Below are positions 1 through 7,926 of a DNA stretch of 44,808 bases, one piece after another. The stretch's first letter is position 1; every line of letters starts with the position of its first letter. Position numbers and translations under genes: made by a program. The DNA comes from Saprospiraceae bacterium (lineage in GTDB: Bacteria > Bacteroidota > Bacteroidia > Chitinophagales > Saprospiraceae): NCBI GenBank assembly GCA_020628645.1, contig JAHDES010000052.1, positions 1 through 44,808 on the forward strand, given 5' to 3'. The notes under the pieces are model-generated. The model ran no database searches and had not been told where the DNA came from. It was given only the letters and a program-made list of their open reading frames with translations.

Positions 1-35
1 AAGCAAATACGACAAAAACATGATCGATCAATTAA

Positions 36-55
36 TTTGTGTACCCTTTTGAAAA
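36..55. repeat. Left arm of 20-bp end-to-end inverted repeat
   Basis: TTTGTGTACCCTTTTGAAAA is the exact reverse complement of positions 44754-44773. Both arms lie 35 bp from their window end. The outer 35 bp do not match beyond chance, apart from AAGC at or one base from the tip. It could be terminal inverted repeats of a linear replicon, or one dyad spanning the junction of a circle that was opened here. Confidence 0.75.
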
Positions 56-144
56 GATAATAGCCCATTTATGTCACTCCCCGTTTTTTGAGCTGTCTTT
101 AATCTTTATAAACGCTAGGATAGCATCAAAAAACATCCAATAAA

Positions 145-2577
145 ATGAAAAATTATAGTACCCTCTTCTTCTTCTTTCTAATCAGTAGCCTTTTTGCACA
201 AAACAAAATTCAACTTTCGGGTATCGTCACAGATGCGAAGGATAAGGGGCTTGATTTGGCGATTGTCTCCTTATTAAATCCAACAGATTCTTCCTTTGTG
301 CAATCGGAATATACGAATGAAGATGGTACATTTTTACTTTCCAATATCACCGAAGGAAACTATCTTTTACAGATTAATTTGCTAGGCTATACCACTTATA
401 ATGAACCTATTGATGTAAGTGGTCAAACTACAATGGCGTTACCCAAAATTCAATTAGAAGAAGACGTTCAACTCATCGAAGAAGCTGTCGTCAAAGCAAA
501 AATCCCCTTTGTAGAGCGAAAAATAGATCGTACAGTCATCAATCCTCAAGCGCTCATTGCAAATGCAGGCGGAAATGCACTTGAGGTTTTAGAACGTGCC
601 CCTGGAGTTGCCGTTGATAATGGTACTATTTCCTTAAAAGGACGATCTGGAGTAGCCGTTTTCATTAATGATAAACCTTCTTATTTATCAGGTACGGAAC
701 TGGAAAATTATTTACGTGCCTTGCCTGCGGGTTCGATCAAACAAATTGAACTAATGGAAAATCCTCCTGCCAAATACGATGCCGCTGGAAATTCGGGTGT
801 GATTAACATCATCATCAAACGAAATACCCTAAAAGGATTTTATGGTAATACGTCTTTAAGTTATCGAAAAAGCCGATATAATAGTAGCAATAATAGCTTG
901 AATCTCAATTACAATAAAAACAAGATTAGTTTGTACGCCAATATCTATGCTGGTTTTTACAATGGTTTTCAGGATTTATTTATAAATCGCTACTATCGAG
1001 ATGAACAAAACACACCGCTTTCTGCCTTCGAACAAAATTCATTTAATCGAAGAGATGGTCAATACCTCAATGGTAAAATTGGTTTAGATTATTACATTAC
1101 AGATCATACAGCTATAGGCTTTTCTTATAAAAATGTACAACATCCTTCAGGACGAAATGTGGATAATATCGCTTTGGTGAGTGATGCAATTGGTACTTTA
1201 GAACAACGTGTAGTAGCCGATAATACCAGTGATTTAAGATTTCAAAATGCGATTTATAATGTTTATATCAACCACAGTATTGATTCATTAGGAAGTAAAA
1301 TTTCCTTTGATGCCGATTATGTGGATTATACGACTGCCAACGATCAGCTCTTTAAAAATTTCATTTATAATGAACTAGACGAACTTGTTTTTGAAGATCA
1401 AGTGAATGGGGCTATTCCTGCCTCTATCTCTATTTATGCTGCTAAAACCGATTATACTAAACCGTTTAAAGATGGATCACGTTTTGAAGCGGGTTTGAAA
1501 ACAGCACGAACCCAAACAGATAATGAAGCCATTTATAGTACAACTATAGAAGGTATTACCGAGCCTGATTATAATTTGAGTAATCGCTTTTTATATGATG
1601 AATGGATTAATTCAGCCTATGTTAACTATAGTCGTAAACTTGGGAAAGTGGATATACAAGCGGGCTTGCGAGCAGAAGCGACCAATTTAACAGGCGATCA
1701 ATTGGGTAATGTGGAACAAGCAGCGAGTTCTTTTACACGAAATTACAATTCTTTATTTCCTACTTTTTATGCTGCTATGCCACTTGATACGGCGGGTATT
1801 CATCGTTTGAGTTTTTCTTTTGGTCGTCGTATTGATCGACCTTATTTTGCAGATTTAAATCCCTTTATTAGTCCTTTAGATCGATTTACCTTTTATAGTG
1901 GAAATCCTGATTTATTACCGACTTTTTCGCATAATTTATCCTTGACGCATTCCTTTAAAGGCTTTTTGAACACGGAATTAGGTTTTTCAAAAACAGTAGA
2001 CGGTATTAATGAAACCTTGGAAATTATAGATCAAATTTATTACAGCCGCCCTGGAAATATTTCGTCTAGTACGAGCCTTACCTTATCTGTAGATGGTACT
2101 TTTGAAGTGAGCAAATGGTATAGTATCAATAGTTATGTGGAACTCGGCTATCTTCAATTTGATAGTGAATTGTACACCGAACAACTCAATTCAAGTGGTA
2201 CGTATACCTATCTTTCTTTGACAAATAATTTTGATTTAGGAAAAGGATGGCGCGCCAATTTGGGAGGGCGTTATCGGTCTGATTTAGTATCCGCTCAGTT
2301 ATTAATTAAAAGTTTCTGGGTGATGAATATGGGCGTTCAGAAAAAGCTATTTGACGGCAAAGGAAGTCTTCGTTTGGGTATAAATGATATTTTTTATTCT
2401 CGAAGAGGAGATGGCATTATTAATAATTTACGACTGACAGATGCAGATTGGAACAGTACGTTTGATTCTCGACAAGCGACGATTACCTTTTCGTATAATT
2501 TTGGAAAAGCAAGCACGACAAAGCAACGCTATAAAAGTTCTGGTTCGGATAGTGAGCAACGTAGAGTACGAAATTAG
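145..2577 (+). CDS. TonB-dependent receptor, outer-membrane beta-barrel family
   Basis: Outer-membrane receptor of 810 residues, presumably importing a ligand through TonB/ExbB energy; the ligand is not predictable. Residues 1-19 are a signal peptide ending at FAQ. About 21-110 form a carboxypeptidase-regulatory-like beta-sandwich (GIVTDAKDKGLDLAIVSLL). The plug follows (VAVDNGTISLKGRSGVAVFI, then SGVINIIIKRN), and the rest is an aromatic-rich barrel of the large Bacteroidota 'outer membrane beta-barrel' group rather than the SusC group, since no SusD partner is adjacent. The C-terminus ends in a short basic tail (KQRYKSSGSDSEQRRVRN) after the last barrel strand. It is convergent with the acyl-AMP ligase gene, with only one base between the stop codons, so transcripts may overlap. 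Family call is firm; substrate unknown. Confidence 0.9.
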   Translation: MKNYSTLFFFFLISSLFAQNKIQLSGIVTDAKDKGLDLAIVSLLNPTDSSFVQSEYTNEDGTFLLSNITEGNYLLQINLLGYTTYNEPIDVSGQTTMALPKIQLEEDVQLIEEAVVKAKIPFVERKIDRTVINPQALIANAGGNALEVLERAPGVAVDNGTISLKGRSGVAVFINDKPSYLSGTELENYLRALPAGSIKQIELMENPPAKYDAAGNSGVINIIIKRNTLKGFYGNTSLSYRKSRYNSSNNSLNLNYNKNKISLYANIYAGFYNGFQDLFINRYYRDEQNTPLSAFEQNSFNRRDGQYLNGKIGLDYYITDHTAIGFSYKNVQHPSGRNVDNIALVSDAIGTLEQRVVADNTSDLRFQNAIYNVYINHSIDSLGSKISFDADYVDYTTANDQLFKNFIYNELDELVFEDQVNGAIPASISIYAAKTDYTKPFKDGSRFEAGLKTARTQTDNEAIYSTTIEGITEPDYNLSNRFLYDEWINSAYVNYSRKLGKVDIQAGLRAEATNLTGDQLGNVEQAASSFTRNYNSLFPTFYAAMPLDTAGIHRLSFSFGRRIDRPYFADLNPFISPLDRFTFYSGNPDLLPTFSHNLSLTHSFKGFLNTELGFSKTVDGINETLEIIDQIYYSRPGNISSSTSLTLSVDGTFEVSKWYSINSYVELGYLQFDSELYTEQLNSSGTYTYLSLTNNFDLGKGWRANLGGRYRSDLVSAQLLIKSFWVMNMGVQKKLFDGKGSLRLGINDIFYSRRGDGIINNLRLTDADWNSTFDSRQATITFSYNFGKASTTKQRYKSSGSDSEQRRVRN

Positions 2578-2578
2578 G

Positions 2579-4126
2579 TTAAGAAATTATTTCTTTCAGC
2601 CGTTCATAATCAATTTTTGAATTATGGCGTGGATCACGCGGCATTTTTTCAATAAAATGAATTTGCGAAATGCGCTTATCAAAGGCTTTAATAGGATCAG
2701 AAATTGACGATTCATTGGTGCCATTTTCTAATTCTACTACTGCTATTATTTCATTGTTTTTTTGAATAAGCGTTCCCATTACCACACCTTCTAATGTTTG
2801 CAAATAATTTTCTACCACAAAAGGCGCAATGATACCTGTGTTAGTTTTGATTAAACTAGAGCATCTACCCGTGAGAAATAATTGTCCATTTTCATCTATG
2901 AAACCACTATCACCTGTTCGGTGCCAGCAAGTATCCTCAATAAAGATTTTATTGCGTTTTAAAGCCTTCTCATTATTGATATATTCGCGTAACACATGTG
3001 CTCCTGAAACGACGATTTCGCCAATTGTTCCTTTGGGTAAGGACATTTCTAAGAGATCATCCTCTGTTTCGCACTGAATGGGTTCATCTGAAATTGGAAG
3101 AATACGAACAGCCGTTTTATGATAGGGAATACCTACATTTAAACCTTTGGCGGAGGTTTTTTCTTGGATTAAATTTTCTACTTCTATCGCACTAATTGGT
3201 TCAGCTTCTGTTGAGCCATAAACGATTTCAACCTTTGTATTTGGAAAAGCTTGTGCATAAAGACGAGCTTCTTTTGGGAATACAGGCGCACCTCCCGTAA
3301 AGACTTTCTCCAAAGTGTAAACTTGATCGTTCGTTTGTAGCAAGGATTGGGCTAATTGTTTTACCACAAAAGGAGAGGCGACCAAACGATTGACCCGATG
3401 TGTTTTCATTTGTTGAATGATTCGAGTGGAATTCATTTGTTCAGGCTTGCGCGCATTGAAATCAGCAATCACAGAAGTACATCCCACCCCCAAATTTATT
3501 AATAATACAATTGGCAAAATAGGCATATCCACATCCGTTTCTTGTGGATCAATTTTATCTTCGAGGGCTTTAAATTGTTCATATAAAAAGCCATGTGTCC
3601 GTTTGGCGGCTTTAGGTGTCCCAGTACTTCCTGTAGTGAACGTGATGAGTGCCGTATCTGATTTTTTAGTAGGTAAAGGGTTAAAAGATTCTTGTTTTGA
3701 AGGAATATGATTTAATCCTAAACGAATGGGCACTTTTCGCAAAGATTTAGAAAACAAGGCTAAAAAACGAACTTTCCATCCTCCAATGAAGGCCTTGCAT
3801 TGCGCGATTTCACAACAAAGGTCTAAGCGTTTTCGGCTCACCCATTCATCTAAAAAAACTGCCGTTGCGCCCAAATAAAACAAAGCCAACACCATTCGAT
3901 ATAAATCAATACTCATCGGCACAAAAATCAAGACACGATCGCCTTTACGAATCCCTTTTTCATGGAAATAAGCGGCGGTTGCTTTTACCTCTTGTGCTAA
4001 ATCTTCAAAAGTGATCTCCTGCTCCTTTTCAATGATGGCAATGGTTGTAGGATTGCGTTTTGCCGCTTGAAAAAACAAGTTTGCAATATTAAAATCTAGA
4101 TTAATGTTGGCTGAAGTGGCGATCAT
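2579..4126 (-). CDS. Acyl-AMP ligase (fatty-acid--CoA/ACP ligase-like, ANL superfamily)
   Basis: Adenylate-forming enzyme of 515 residues, expected to activate a carboxylic acid, probably a fatty acid, with ATP. All core motifs are present: the phosphate loop TFTTGSTGTPK at about residues 163-172, YGSTEAEP in the middle, the HRTGDSGF aspartate motif, and the C-terminal NSKIDY lysine. The overall look is closest to OleC-like and fatty acyl ligases with a short C-terminal domain, not to NRPS adenylation domains. It is the last gene of a minus-strand seven-gene operon and starts 26 bp inside the end of the SRPBCC gene, so translation is probably coupled. In context it likely supplies acyl groups to the GNAT acyltransferase two genes upstream; that link is inference. 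Confidence 0.85.
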   Translation of the reverse strand: MIATSANINLDFNIANLFFQAAKRNPTTIAIIEKEQEITFEDLAQEVKATAAYFHEKGIRKGDRVLIFVPMSIDLYRMVLALFYLGATAVFLDEWVSRKRLDLCCEIAQCKAFIGGWKVRFLALFSKSLRKVPIRLGLNHIPSKQESFNPLPTKKSDTALITFTTGSTGTPKAAKRTHGFLYEQFKALEDKIDPQETDVDMPILPIVLLINLGVGCTSVIADFNARKPEQMNSTRIIQQMKTHRVNRLVASPFVVKQLAQSLLQTNDQVYTLEKVFTGGAPVFPKEARLYAQAFPNTKVEIVYGSTEAEPISAIEVENLIQEKTSAKGLNVGIPYHKTAVRILPISDEPIQCETEDDLLEMSLPKGTIGEIVVSGAHVLREYINNEKALKRNKIFIEDTCWHRTGDSGFIDENGQLFLTGRCSSLIKTNTGIIAPFVVENYLQTLEGVVMGTLIQKNNEIIAVVELENGTNESSISDPIKAFDKRISQIHFIEKMPRDPRHNSKIDYERLKEIIS

Positions 4127-4733
4127 GATTTAAATATTTTTGTTCGATTAAAGATTTAATATTCTCCATGTTTTTTTCAAAAATGGGTTGTATCTGATAG
4201 GCAACCCAATACAGTTTGAGTTCTTGTATATAGCTTGGAGTAGCTGTTTTATAAAATACTGTAAATGTAAGTTGAGTCTGTTCTTTATTTATTTTCTCAT
4301 ATAATTGTTCGGTGACTAAATCAGTTGTTACCATTGGAAATTTATGATAATTGTAAATCAACAACTGTCTTTTTTTATTGGGTACTACCTCCGTTGTTAC
4401 TTCATCCCAATACATCTCATTTTCATCTGCTTGTGTAAAGCATCGACGAATAGAACCTACTTTGCCATCTTCAATTTCCATCTCATTTAAAGGAGTAATA
4501 TGATTTACAAAAACGGACCAATCTTTTGCATGTTCAGAATTTCCTAAATAATCAAAAACATGCTTAGAAGGAGCATTGATTATTACAGATTGTGTAAGTA
4601 ATTTATAGGAAAATCCTTCTTGTTGACCATAAGGACTTGCACTAATCATGCCTCCAAGGCCAATACTCACTAGCACGATCCCCCACCCTATCCGTTGTAT
4701 CCATTTTTTAAATTGCTTTTCCATACAAGACAT
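4101..4733 (-). CDS. SRPBCC-family protein (START/polyketide cyclase-like) with N-terminal membrane anchor
   Basis: Protein of 210 residues. Residues about 10-32 form one hydrophobic segment (GWGIVLVSIGLGGMISA), so the domain is membrane-anchored or secreted. The body (SVIINAPSKHVFDYLGNSEHAKDWS) is the typical opening of the helix-grip fold, which binds lipids or other hydrophobic ligands. A second ATG at 4724 is an alternative start. It overlaps both the upstream GNAT gene (26 bp) and the downstream acyl-AMP ligase (26 bp), a tight operon arrangement. A role as lipid-binding, carrier or cyclase component of the cluster is inference; no catalytic residue can be named. Confidence 0.75.
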   Translation of the reverse strand: MSCMEKQFKKWIQRIGWGIVLVSIGLGGMISASPYGQQEGFSYKLLTQSVIINAPSKHVFDYLGNSEHAKDWSVFVNHITPLNEMEIEDGKVGSIRRCFTQADENEMYWDEVTTEVVPNKKRQLLIYNYHKFPMVTTDLVTEQLYEKINKEQTQLTFTVFYKTATPSYIQELKLYWVAYQIQPIFEKNMENIKSLIEQKYLNHDRHFSQH

Positions 4734-5712
4734 AATTTTTATACACAGTTCCTAAAAAATTATTCGACATAGCCTTTGAATAACCTTCTTCTTTGATGAA
4801 GGCATGAATCATTGATTTATATCCATCTGCTTTAGTTCGTTTTGTAACCTCCAATGCCAACACATGCCCCAAACCACGCCATTTTGGATCAGGATGACGG
4901 GCCACTGTTTTTACGATGAGGCTTTTTTCTTTTTGACTTGCCAAATTAGGTAGGGCAAAAAAACAAGCGATAATTTTACCTTCTTGATCTTCTGCAAGTA
5001 ATACATATCTAGGATTTATGAGTGGTAAAGCCTTTAAATATTTATCCCTAAAATGTTCCCAATTTATGGGCGTATACAAGAAATTCGTTTTAAAAGCTTC
5101 CGTAAAAAAAGGGTACAAACGTTTTAATTCTTGTTCAAAATTTTGGGTGTCAATGGAGCGAAATTTCACCCCTTGTGTTTCAAATTGTATTCTTCCTTGC
5201 TCAATAGAAGCATGATGAATATTTAAGGTGCGATCTATACTCGAATAATACTGGGCAATGTTTTTAAAACCTGCCTTTTCAAATTGTTTGGTATAGGATA
5301 AGGGATGATTGGGCTCTAGTAAAAAATTAGCATATTTATGATGCTGACTAAAGCGATAATTATCCCAAGTGGAGCCATTCATGGGCCCGATAATATAATC
5401 CGCACTTAATTGTTGTGCTTGTAGTATTGCGTATTTCAAAAGATATTGAGCTGCTTTCGCATCACCTACACTTTCAAAATTACCTAAACAAACTGCTTTT
5501 TTACCTTGATAATACAAATGAGGATTGTTGTACAATGCCACTCTTGCATTAGGCATTCCATCTTTGAGTAAGACGAAGGCTTTTTCCAAATAATTGGAGT
5601 TGATCCCATTATTATTGTGCCATTTCAAATCATTAATGGCATACAACTGTTTTGGTATTTGCTCAAACAGATGAAAATTTTTATCCTTCGGATGGGTTGC
5701 AATAATCTTCAT
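4708..5712 (-). CDS. GNAT-family N-acyltransferase
   Basis: Protein of 334 residues. The C-terminal half carries a GNAT fold: YVLLAEDQEGKIIACFFALP as strands beta2-beta4, then RHPDPKWRGLGHVLA with the acyl-CoA pyrophosphate-binding R-G-x-G type loop. The N-terminal 170 residues look like a degenerate GNAT-like or substrate domain (GPMNGSTWDNYRF). Its start codon shares a base with the stop of the upstream kinase-like gene (TAATG), and its end overlaps the SRPBCC gene, so the three are translated as a unit. It probably moves an acyl group to an amine. The neighbouring acyl-AMP ligase and the BtaA-like enzyme, which would introduce an amino group, make a lipid-type acceptor plausible but unproven. 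Confidence 0.75.
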   Translation of the reverse strand: MKIIATHPKDKNFHLFEQIPKQLYAINDLKWHNNNGINSNYLEKAFVLLKDGMPNARVALYNNPHLYYQGKKAVCLGNFESVGDAKAAQYLLKYAILQAQQLSADYIIGPMNGSTWDNYRFSQHHKYANFLLEPNHPLSYTKQFEKAGFKNIAQYYSSIDRTLNIHHASIEQGRIQFETQGVKFRSIDTQNFEQELKRLYPFFTEAFKTNFLYTPINWEHFRDKYLKALPLINPRYVLLAEDQEGKIIACFFALPNLASQKEKSLIVKTVARHPDPKWRGLGHVLALEVTKRTKADGYKSMIHAFIKEEGYSKAMSNNFLGTVYKNYVLYGKAI

Positions 5713-6440
5713 TATAGATAGTAGATAATAAGTTGAGTAATATGCTTCATTTTTTCCATACAGATGTAACTTCCTGATACTGCTAAAGGAATGGTCAAAT
5801 TATCCCATCCTTTTCCGCTTATCGCTTCTGCCATCGTTCCACTTAGTGCCACTACAAATAGTTGAACTAATGTTTGTTCGGCTACCAAATTTTCTCCTTT
5901 TGCAAAAAGCGCGAATGCAAGCAATATTGCTGCACTCAAAAAGAATAAACTTGAGCCCATCAAGGTTTTGTGCCCCTCTCCTATTTTAAATCTTCCCAAA
6001 GGGAAACGCTTACCACCTAATGCCGCAATAGGATCACAAATCGCTAAAATCAAGATTGGGAGATAGAAATAAGATAAAGCTTCTGTAGTGTTTAGTGTAA
6101 AGGGTAACATGTATTGGTACAGTAAAAAACTAAGATAAACTGCTATTGGAAAAGCTATACTTCCATATGATTTTCGTTCGATCGCATTGATCGATGGCAA
6201 TAAATTGAATTTTAAGCTAGCTACTAAAATTCCGATGAAACTACTACACAGAAAGAGGACTTCCCATTGACTTTCTAACACAAGTGGAAAAAGCAAGGTC
6301 AAAATTCCTGTTCCAAAATGAACTAATTTTCGTGTTTTCTCTACTTGAACATTTTTTCGATGATAGAGATATTCTGCTAGTCCAAATAAACTTAAAAAAG
6401 CGATCGATAAGAAGATGATATTTTGAAGTTGAATTGCCAT
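5712..6440 (-). CDS. CTP-dependent polyprenol/phytol/diacylglycerol kinase-like membrane protein (SEC59/VTE5 family)
   Basis: Integral membrane protein of 242 residues from the chosen ATG at 6440 (MAIQLQNIIFLSIAFLS). An upstream in-frame ATG at 6542 would add 34 residues (MMDWRSLPVLDR...) that do not look coding and overlie a small inverted repeat, so it was rejected. About seven hydrophobic helices are visible. Family signatures are HRKNVQVEKTRKLVHFGTG, then CDPIAALGGKRFPLGRF followed by the HKTLMGS loop, and EAISGKGWDNLTIPLA near the end. Known members phosphorylate dolichol, phytol or diacylglycerol with CTP, and CDP-archaeol synthase is a relative. Next to a UbiA prenyltransferase in the same operon, a prenyl-alcohol kinase role is attractive but is inference. 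Confidence 0.8.
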   Translation of the reverse strand: MAIQLQNIIFLSIAFLSLFGLAEYLYHRKNVQVEKTRKLVHFGTGILTLLFPLVLESQWEVLFLCSSFIGILVASLKFNLLPSINAIERKSYGSIAFPIAVYLSFLLYQYMLPFTLNTTEALSYFYLPILILAICDPIAALGGKRFPLGRFKIGEGHKTLMGSSLFFLSAAILLAFALFAKGENLVAEQTLVQLFVVALSGTMAEAISGKGWDNLTIPLAVSGSYICMEKMKHITQLIIYYL

Positions 6441-6485
6441 GATAAGTGGGTTTGGTGAAAGAATGTGGACTTGCGAGTTTGGAAA

Positions 6486-6521
6486 CCTGTCTGCCTTTTT
6501 TAAAGTTCTATCTAAGACAGG
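6486..6521. repeat. Short inverted repeat in intergenic gap
   Basis: CCTGTCT (6486-6492) pairs with AGACAGG (6515-6521) in the 106-bp gap between the BtaA-like gene and the kinase-like start at 6440. It could be a weak hairpin in the operon mRNA or a small repeat remnant. Confidence 0.4.
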
Positions 6522-6546
6522 CAGGCTTCGCCAATCCATCACTTAT

Positions 6547-7638
6547 TTATCTTGCCTGCTCTATAATAAACTGGTTGTAAAAGAAGCCTTTGTCTCGTTG
6601 CATGAGTTGTTGAGAAAGCTCGTTTAAATGAGTCATGTATTCAGGAAATAGCTGTGAAATTTGTCTCGGCACCATTAGATTCCAGTAGGCAATTCGTCCT
6701 CCTTTTCGTAAGGCAGCTAATAATTCCTTTGCCGTATTTTGAAAGATTAGAGGATTCATGTATTCAAAAATATTTGACAAATTCATTCGATCAAAGGAAC
6801 CAAATTGACGAATACCTTCTTGAGCGTATCCTTCTACTAAATGCAGTTTGTGTAGATTAGATTTAATCTGCTCAAAATTTTCTGGACGTAAATAGTGTGG
6901 GAGCAAATCACCAAAGGAAGCCGTCAAGTTATATCGTAAAATGTGATTGTCTTGTGCTTTTGGATGTGCCAATTCTTGCGCCGCTTTTTCAAAAATATAA
7001 TCACTAACAGGTACTTCCACTTCCTTTAAAAATTCAGGATCACGACCCCATTTTCCCATTACGAAGCGACTAAAGAAGATTTTAAATAAAGCTTTCCATC
7101 GCCATGTATTCCATTTTTTTTGGTAGAAATGAGTTTGTGAAGCCTCATTTTTGGGAGCAAATAATTGATGGACTTTCTTTTTGGAGTGAATGAGTGGTAA
7201 TACTTTTTGACTAAAGGTCTGAAAGTAACGTTCGAATTTCCCACATGTAATTACCCCTTTTTGAATTAATGGAAGTTGTTCACACCAATAATCAAATACT
7301 ACTTGCTCCATGAAAGGCTTCATCTTCAGAAAAGTATCTGTTCTAGTATCACTTTCTCGAAACCCTAAAAATGCTAATAATTCTTCGTATGATAAACATT
7401 CAAAACTCGCTTTTTTTAACGCAATCAAATACAATTGAACCTTATTGACATCTACAGCAACCACTAATTCAGGATTCGCACTTAATAAGGAAAAACTATT
7501 ATCGCCTGCTGATCCAATGGATAAAATTTTATCGCCTTCTTGCACATTCAAGCCTTCCATCAATACATCGGCATCTTCCCAACAATTCGCATATCGAATG
7601 AGCTCAAAATTGACTTTGTTTACGAGTGTGTTTTGCAT
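6547..7638 (-). CDS. BtaA-like S-adenosylmethionine:diacylglycerol 3-amino-3-carboxypropyl transferase (DUF3419)
   Basis: Protein of 363 residues. The N-terminus has the family hallmark CWEDADV (19-25), a SAM-binding loop ILSIGSAGDNSFSLL (38-52) and the acidic strand VAVDVNK (60-66). A second block (FDRMNLSNIFEYM) matches the C-terminal part of the same family. Characterised BtaA moves the 3-amino-3-carboxypropyl group of SAM to diacylglycerol, the first step of betaine-lipid (DGTS) synthesis. No BtaB-type N-methyltransferase is adjacent here, so the product may stay unmethylated or be processed otherwise. It follows the dikinase gene after a 288-bp gap that holds a MITE-like repeat. Family call is good; acceptor substrate is unknown. 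Confidence 0.82.
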   Translation of the reverse strand: MQNTLVNKVNFELIRYANCWEDADVLMEGLNVQEGDKILSIGSAGDNSFSLLSANPELVVAVDVNKVQLYLIALKKASFECLSYEELLAFLGFRESDTRTDTFLKMKPFMEQVVFDYWCEQLPLIQKGVITCGKFERYFQTFSQKVLPLIHSKKKVHQLFAPKNEASQTHFYQKKWNTWRWKALFKIFFSRFVMGKWGRDPEFLKEVEVPVSDYIFEKAAQELAHPKAQDNHILRYNLTASFGDLLPHYLRPENFEQIKSNLHKLHLVEGYAQEGIRQFGSFDRMNLSNIFEYMNPLIFQNTAKELLAALRKGGRIAYWNLMVPRQISQLFPEYMTHLNELSQQLMQRDKGFFYNQFIIEQAR

Positions 7639-7657
7639 GATTAATTAATTTTGATGG

Positions 7658-7835
7658 TTCTCAGGCAAATCCCTTGGTCAGTTCAAAATAAATGAATGAA
7701 CGACCAAAGGATGAATGAGTGTTTACTGCTTTTAAGCAGTATGAAGCAAAGCTTCAAACGAATGAACCACAAAGTGGGTGGGTCGGCACAAATTTAGATT
7801 TGAATTGACTTATAATCATGGGATTTGTCTGATAA
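7658..7835. mobile_element. MITE-like element, copy 1
   Basis: About 178 bp bounded by imperfect 30-37-bp terminal inverted repeats. The left one starts TTCTCAGGCAAATCCC and runs through GGTCAGTTCAAA; the right one runs from TTTGAATTGAC to GGATTTGTCTGA. The interior has further small dyads (CTGCTTTTAAGCAG, TGAAGCAAAGCTTCA) and no ORF. A second, shorter copy with the same ends lies at 37955-38061. It sits between the dikinase and BtaA-like genes, so it may affect read-through in the operon. No clear target-site duplication was identified by eye. Confidence 0.65.
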
Positions 7836-7926
7836 GATTTTTGACTAACTATATCTGCAAGATGCAAGGAAATACAAGCTAGTTTGAAGGAAGATTTACC
7901 AAACAAACATAATTTTTTCTTTAATA

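Noticed and set aside
6441-6542. N-terminal extension of the kinase-like protein (34 extra residues)
   Set aside because: The extension overlies a small inverted repeat and has no hydrophobic or conserved character; ATG 6440 begins directly with the first membrane helix.
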